In this document: piece by piece, positions 61,401 to 64,000 of the stretch
Layout: every line of letters starts with the position of its first letter
How positions within the stretch are numbered: the first letter of the stretch is position 1
Origin: Ruegeria atlantica
GTDB taxonomy: Bacteria > Pseudomonadota > Alphaproteobacteria > Rhodobacterales > Rhodobacteraceae
DNA: 64,000 nucleotides
Direction: 5' to 3'
NCBI RefSeq assembly: GCF_013033965.1
Contig: NZ_WQFE01000008.1
Location: 124,001 to 188,000, forward strand
Translations under genes and position numbers: made by a program
The notes under the pieces: generated by a model
Database searches by the model: none
What the model saw: only the letters and a program-made list of their open reading frames with translations
Told to the model about the DNA's origin: nothing

Positions 61401-63122
61401 ACTGTCCAAGGTGGTTCAGGGGAAAGTTCGGCCGTACGCTTTTTCTCGGCTTCGGGCGCGACGAATATTGTAAACACGACGGGTGAGGTTGTCCTTTCCT
61501 CGCTGGGTGGATCTGCTGTGATCGGAGGCGCAGGAAACACCACAATCAACAATTTCGGAACACTGACCACAACAGCCAACGGCGCCATTACGCTGGGCGA
61601 AGGTACAAATGCTTTCAACAACCAGGCAGGCGGCTCCTTCAACGCTGGTGACGTTGTAAACCTGGGCGCAGGAAACACTCTGACAAATGACGGGATGCTA
61701 TCTCCGGGAGGGCGGGGAACGATCGCCACCACGAGCGTGACAGGCCGGCTGGTACAAAGCGAAAGTGGCCGCTTCGCTGTCGACCTTAACCTTGATACAG
61801 GTGCCTCGGACCGTCTGAACGTTTCAGAAACCGCTGCCCTTAACGGCACTGTTGACGTCAACGTATTGAGCGGATCGAACCGCACTCAGCAATTCACGAT
61901 TTTGTCTGCCGCGGGCGGCACGACAAATGAGGGCGTGACACTGAATGGATTTACACTCAGCCCAATCCTGCAGGCTGAGCTGCAGTTTCCCAATGCAAAT
62001 GACGTGGTCCTGGCGACCAACGTAAATTTCGCCGCCCCTGGTGCCGGGCTGAACGCCAACCAGCGCAGCACCGCCAATGCAATTAATGCGGCCTTTGAAG
62101 ACGAGGACGAGAGCATTGCTCCGGTAACCGGTGCCTTGCTTAATGATGTGTCCAGCGCGGTGGAACTGAAACAGGCGTACGATCAGCTCGGTGCAGAAGG
62201 AATTCTGAGCAGTGAAACGAACGCATTGCTGAACGCCCAGAGCTTCACAAATCAGCTGTTTTCTTGCCAGGTGACCGGCGTGGAATACGCCGCCATCTCG
62301 GAAGGCAGCTGCATCTGGGCACGCCCTCAGACCCGCCAGTTTGATCAGGATAGCACGTCAGACTCTGTGGGTTTCGATAGCCGCACCCACGGTATCAGCA
62401 TTGGTGGTCAGCTTGAGTTCCGGCCTGACTGGTTTGCCGGGTTTGCATTGGCATACGAATCCGGCAATGTCGCCTCAACATCCGGCGTTAACAGTGACTT
62501 CGACTCCTATTCAGTTGGTCTGAGCCTGAAACACACATTGGGACGGCTTGTTTTGTCTGGGGCGATCTCGGGCGGTTCGGGCGACTTCGACACGACACGC
62601 GCCGTCACTTTCGGCGGCCTCAACGCATCAAATACCTCAAATTACGACGTCGATTATCTGTCGGCACAATTGCGGGCCGCGTACTTGATTGAATACAGCG
62701 CCGGGTACCTCAAACCTATGGTGGATGCGAACCTTACACGTGTGAAGCGCAACGGTTTCACGGAATCCGGGACGTCAGCAACTGCACTGACCGTCGACAG
62801 CAACAGCGAGACCTATTTCTCGCTCAGCCCGGCGCTGGAGTTCGGTCGGGATCGTCAGATCAGCGATACACTTGCGCTGCGTGCATACGGAAAAATCGGG
62901 GCGACCTATTTCAACAATGCGGACACTTCCGTGACAGCCCGGCTCGGTGATGGGCCAGATTTCACCAACTCGGCAGCGTCCGACAAACTGTTCGCCGACG
63001 TCGAAGCAGGCGTGACCTTTTTTGCCAAAGGCGACAGGGCCGTTCAGATCGGCTACCAGGGCCGTTTCTCGGACAGCACGCGCATCAACAGCGCGTTTGT
63101 CAAAGGCAGCATCAAATTCTAA
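58455..63122 (+). CDS. Large autotransporter adhesin (type Va)
   Basis: Protein of 1555 residues. An extended signal region ('MIENRKARRRSIALNHKTVK' followed by a hydrophobic stretch ending 'PTDVQAQVV') directs export. The passenger, about residues 50-1150, is built from short turns of the pattern S/T-T/S-G-N/D-I/V plus 'ANGI/ADGI', the sequence of a long right-handed beta-helix. A pertactin-like junction follows ('NLGAGNTLTNDGMLSPGGRG'), with 'LNLDTGASDRLNVSETAALN' after it. The last about 270 residues form a 12-strand autotransporter beta-barrel ('CIWARPQTRQFDQDS', 'HGISIGGQLEFRPDWFAGFA') that ends in Phe ('FVKGSIKF'), as outer-membrane proteins do. Two Cys pairs flank the ends. The likely role is adhesion or aggregation. 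The passenger is Asp/Thr/Gly rich and lacks an obvious protease triad. Confidence 0.92.
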   Translation: MIENRKARRRSIALNHKTVKNGRKMITSALIGSAAGVASLAMPTDVQAQVVPGDPQCTTSGTTVSCSGDLQAGVAVAEPVETLNVNNVDAEGIAPATGVEGISFVSEAGDLTLNADTTGSGGIITSGNGTRGIMVDHQGPNGNINVSSNGDVNAIGDGIRLRTDVGDVTLTSMGDVTSMQDEAIDIDVEDGNVTVDSVGNLSTQTGMGEEAIRIDVDGDGDVTVRSTGNITTNQDGIEVDVDGTGDIVIESTGDVTANSNDGLDGTTEDGSISITSTGTIRANDNGIEADAAGNITISSTGDISARGSGIETNVSGDSNVDGNVRINTNGDIDAINHALNVNLNGTGNVEIANNGNLSSRAETIFVLSNGDNVTLQSTGDVTSERARGIVVFRSDGDGNIDITQTGNIVAAGTGIDAQLNPGAVGNILITSQGNVTTQQDLASGIRAVQSELGAIEVNSTGNLSTAGSEAHAIRAENLGDADGDISISSTGNINTTGDTSAGIFANTDTATSRTNVQVISVGNITTQGVDSDGILVNEEGSGAVAVTSTGDITTRSGGADAIEIRANGEGNASVASEGNLETQSTSASGINVTKIGGMGDVSIETTGNIQTTGDTSHGLTALNRNGGNTTINSTGVISTSGASANGIRVQQQGGSGDTTIRAVGEIRTSGTIGSGILTRQTQAVGNISVEAAANIETQGNQARGIDVTTFNAVDDSSVAVVATGNIATTGNDAIGILISDSGAGRVEINTSGNISTRGEASTGVVAFHVGGGSTAITSGSDIVTQADRASGIAGTNFDGEGDLTIQSTGTITTAGRLAIAIGAAKELGTGNVSIRNTGQIETTGIEARGIFALRNGLGDIEVTTSNTIRTEGAQADGIFAVGSSTAQISNISVSSMSNISTGGSGASGIEVRNFSAGSIDVVSTGEIATRGDQASGIEALNSGSGDTAIRVSNRITAEGESADGIRVTGSATDTSTVSISGATVQGGSGESSAVRFFSASGATNIVNTTGEVVLSSLGGSAVIGGAGNTTINNFGTLTTTANGAITLGEGTNAFNNQAGGSFNAGDVVNLGAGNTLTNDGMLSPGGRGTIATTSVTGRLVQSESGRFAVDLNLDTGASDRLNVSETAALNGTVDVNVLSGSNRTQQFTILSAAGGTTNEGVTLNGFTLSPILQAELQFPNANDVVLATNVNFAAPGAGLNANQRSTANAINAAFEDEDESIAPVTGALLNDVSSAVELKQAYDQLGAEGILSSETNALLNAQSFTNQLFSCQVTGVEYAAISEGSCIWARPQTRQFDQDSTSDSVGFDSRTHGISIGGQLEFRPDWFAGFALAYESGNVASTSGVNSDFDSYSVGLSLKHTLGRLVLSGAISGGSGDFDTTRAVTFGGLNASNTSNYDVDYLSAQLRAAYLIEYSAGYLKPMVDANLTRVKRNGFTESGTSATALTVDSNSETYFSLSPALEFGRDRQISDTLALRAYGKIGATYFNNADTSVTARLGDGPDFTNSAASDKLFADVEAGVTFFAKGDRAVQIGYQGRFSDSTRINSAFVKGSIKF
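58790..61450 (+). repeat. Imperfect coding repeats of the autotransporter passenger
   Basis: Several dozen degenerate repeat units of about 23-32 codons run through this stretch. They are recognisable by recurring Ser-Thr-Gly-Asn/Asp-Ile/Val followed by Thr-Thr and then Ala-Xaa-Gly-Ile. Within the DNA the core 'TC(G/A)AC(C/T)GG' recurs. The units diverge at the nucleotide level, so they are old duplications of beta-helix coils rather than a recent array. Confidence 0.7.
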
Positions 63123-63152
63123 ACGAATGAGCTGTTCAAACGAAAAGGTATG

Positions 63153-63182
63153 CGGCAAGGGGAAGGACACTTTCCCTTGCCG
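63153..63182 (+). terminator. Stem-loop after the autotransporter gene
   Basis: CGGCAAGGGGAA (63153-63164) pairs with TTTCCCTTGCCG (63171-63182), 11 of 12 positions plus a G-T wobble, across a 6-base loop, 31 bases after the autotransporter stop. No T run follows, but the stem is strong and the placement fits termination. Confidence 0.6.
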
Positions 63183-63239
63183 TAACATTTGCGCCGTCCG
63201 CCAACAAACATAACGCACAGAATGCGAAAAATCCTGCGT

Positions 63240-63437
63240 TCAGCTCAGGTGATGGACGAACAATTCACCGAATGCTTTGTTCCACGCACAACCCATATGA
63301 CGGGCCATCTTGATGCACACGATGTGGGGGTTGGCAGAGATGGGAATGAGTAGTTCGGAAACACCCGCTACAACCGCATCGCCGAAGTGTCTGATACTCG
63401 CGCATTCGAACCTGCCTGGCAGGCCAATTTCGACTCT
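63240..63437 (-). pseudogene. Possible gene fragment, C-terminal part
   Basis: A minus-strand frame of 65 codons without a normal start begins just after an in-frame stop and encodes a protein-like stretch. It includes 'IRHFGDAVVAGVSELLIPIS', 'ANPHIVCIKMARHMGCAWNK' and 'AFGELFVHHLS' before a TGA at 63240. The composition looks like real protein and differs from random frames around it. I do not recognise the family. Upstream the frame is broken, so it may be the tail of a decayed gene. Confidence 0.3.
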
Positions 63438-63739
63438 TCAATTCTGTCCGAAAACCATTGTTATCTGAACGGTATGGCAATGCAGGACGAGGTCGTTTGC
63501 AAAGAACTTTCAATACTGCAATTTCCCCGCCTTTCCAGTGGCAAGCTTTGGTTTTTTATTTCTGGAACAGACGAACCAGGTTGGATCGACTTATAAAAGA
63601 AAACCCTGTCCGAGCGGTTTTGCCCAGTCGCGTTTTTCTGACCAAAGACGTACATGGCATCATCACGATTGAGGATCACCGCATCGCTCATCTGTGATTG
63701 CGTTGCTGCAAGGGTTTGCGTCACATCCTTCCGTTTTGC
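63438..63739. other. Intergenic stretch, nothing recognised
   Basis: About 300 bases between the possible fragment and the right-end gene. A minus-strand frame at 63461-63724 encodes 87 residues but has no ribosome site or recognised motif. Confidence 0.3.
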
Positions 63740-64000
63740 TCAGTGAACGAACAGCAGCGAAATCAAACCCACAAGGATCAGGCTTAGCGCCCAGACCAGA
63801 TCCAAATTGAACCAGCTCTTGGAGAGAAACCGCAGACCCAGCCAATGGTAAACCCCAAAGGCAAGCGAACCGCCAGAAACAGTCATCGCCAGAGTGTGGG
63901 CCAATGCAACAGCAACAGCGATTTGGGCGTGGCCAGTCATCAAATCAGAAGCAGCCGCGTGACCTGAATTGGTTTCAATCGTCTGGCATATGCCAAGGTA
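63740..64000 (-). CDS. Small membrane protein, C-terminal part (runs off the window)
   Basis: The frame is open from the right edge of the window to the stop at 63740, so the N-terminus lies outside. The visible 86 residues contain two hydrophobic helices: 'QIAVAVALAHTLAMTVSGGS' and 'LDLVWALSLILVGLISLLFV', linked by 'YHWLGLRFLSKSWFNL'. A TTG at 63943 and an ATG at 63940 could serve as internal starts, but reading continues sensibly upstream ('YLGICQTIETNSGHAAAS'), so I treat it as partial. It looks like the end of a multi-helix inner-membrane protein of unknown function, similar to conserved roseobacter hypotheticals. Confidence 0.6.
   Translation of the reverse strand, partial: YLGICQTIETNSGHAAASDLMTGHAQIAVAVALAHTLAMTVSGGSLAFGVYHWLGLRFLSKSWFNLDLVWALSLILVGLISLLFVH

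Noticed and set aside
58790..61450. Regularly spaced repeats that could suggest a CRISPR array
   Set aside because: The repeats are in-frame coding units of a beta-helix passenger, degenerate, and without identical repeats or unique spacers.
59579..61885. Long minus-strand frames opposite the autotransporter passenger
   Set aside because: They arise from the repetitive, GC-biased coding sequence and have a low-complexity Pro/Ser/Val composition with no domain.

Overview
The window reads as a chromosomal segment of an alphaproteobacterium, most likely of the Roseobacter group (Rhodobacteraceae). This rests on protein character: close resemblance to the Methylobacterium-type serine-cycle enzymes MtkA, MtkB and MclA, a ThiBPQ operon behind a TPP riboswitch, an IS6-type transposase remnant of alphaproteobacterial style, and Wza/Wzc/ExoY exopolysaccharide proteins. 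No rRNA, tRNA, CRISPR array or intact insertion sequence was seen. Genes run off both ends of the window.

Layout. 1-3823: a DUF4173 membrane protein (left-truncated), a CreB/CreC-like two-component pair and a YdjM-type membrane hydrolase in one overlapping operon. 4175-5842: a secreted TolB-like propeller protein and an orphan protein, followed by an IS6 transposase remnant and a 21-bp inverted repeat. 6264-9137: a crotonase, a CBS-domain protein and an ArsB/NhaD-like permease. 9280-12596: TPP riboswitch and thiBPQ. 12662-15544: a Cache-HAMP class III nucleotide cyclase and a GlxA-type AraC regulator, convergent. 15790-21140: a compact serine-cycle operon (serine-glyoxylate aminotransferase, malate-CoA ligase beta and alpha, hydroxypyruvate reductase, malyl-CoA lyase), divergent from a LuxR-type regulator with a degenerate receiver.

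22232-53315 is the notable region. A Wzx/Wzy-type exopolysaccharide locus (flippase, polymerase/ligase, ExoY-like initiating transferase, two GT4 glycosyltransferases, Wzc, Wza, a TIGR04325-type methyltransferase) is interleaved with a hybrid NRPS-PKS system: an Sfp-type phosphopantetheinyl transferase, a 3274-residue A-PCP-KS-AT-ACP-aminotransferase-C-A-PCP megasynthase, and a separate C-PCP-TE protein lacking an adenylation domain. The C-PCP-TE gene overlaps a gene for a GINT1_N-like propeller protein, which in turn overlaps a gene for a secreted PslG/GH39-like glycoside hydrolase. The inference is that a beta-amino-acid-containing peptide is made together with, and perhaps attached to or released with, a surface polysaccharide.

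53344-58017: an ABC-F ATPase, then a sulfotransferase and an Asp/Glu-racemase-superfamily protein in an overlapping pair, divergent from a LysR regulator. 58455-63122: a large repeat-rich classical autotransporter. The right end holds a possible gene fragment and the C-terminal part of a small membrane protein running off the window.

Functions are inferred by reading sequence motifs. No database search was run, so family names are recognitions rather than measured hits.
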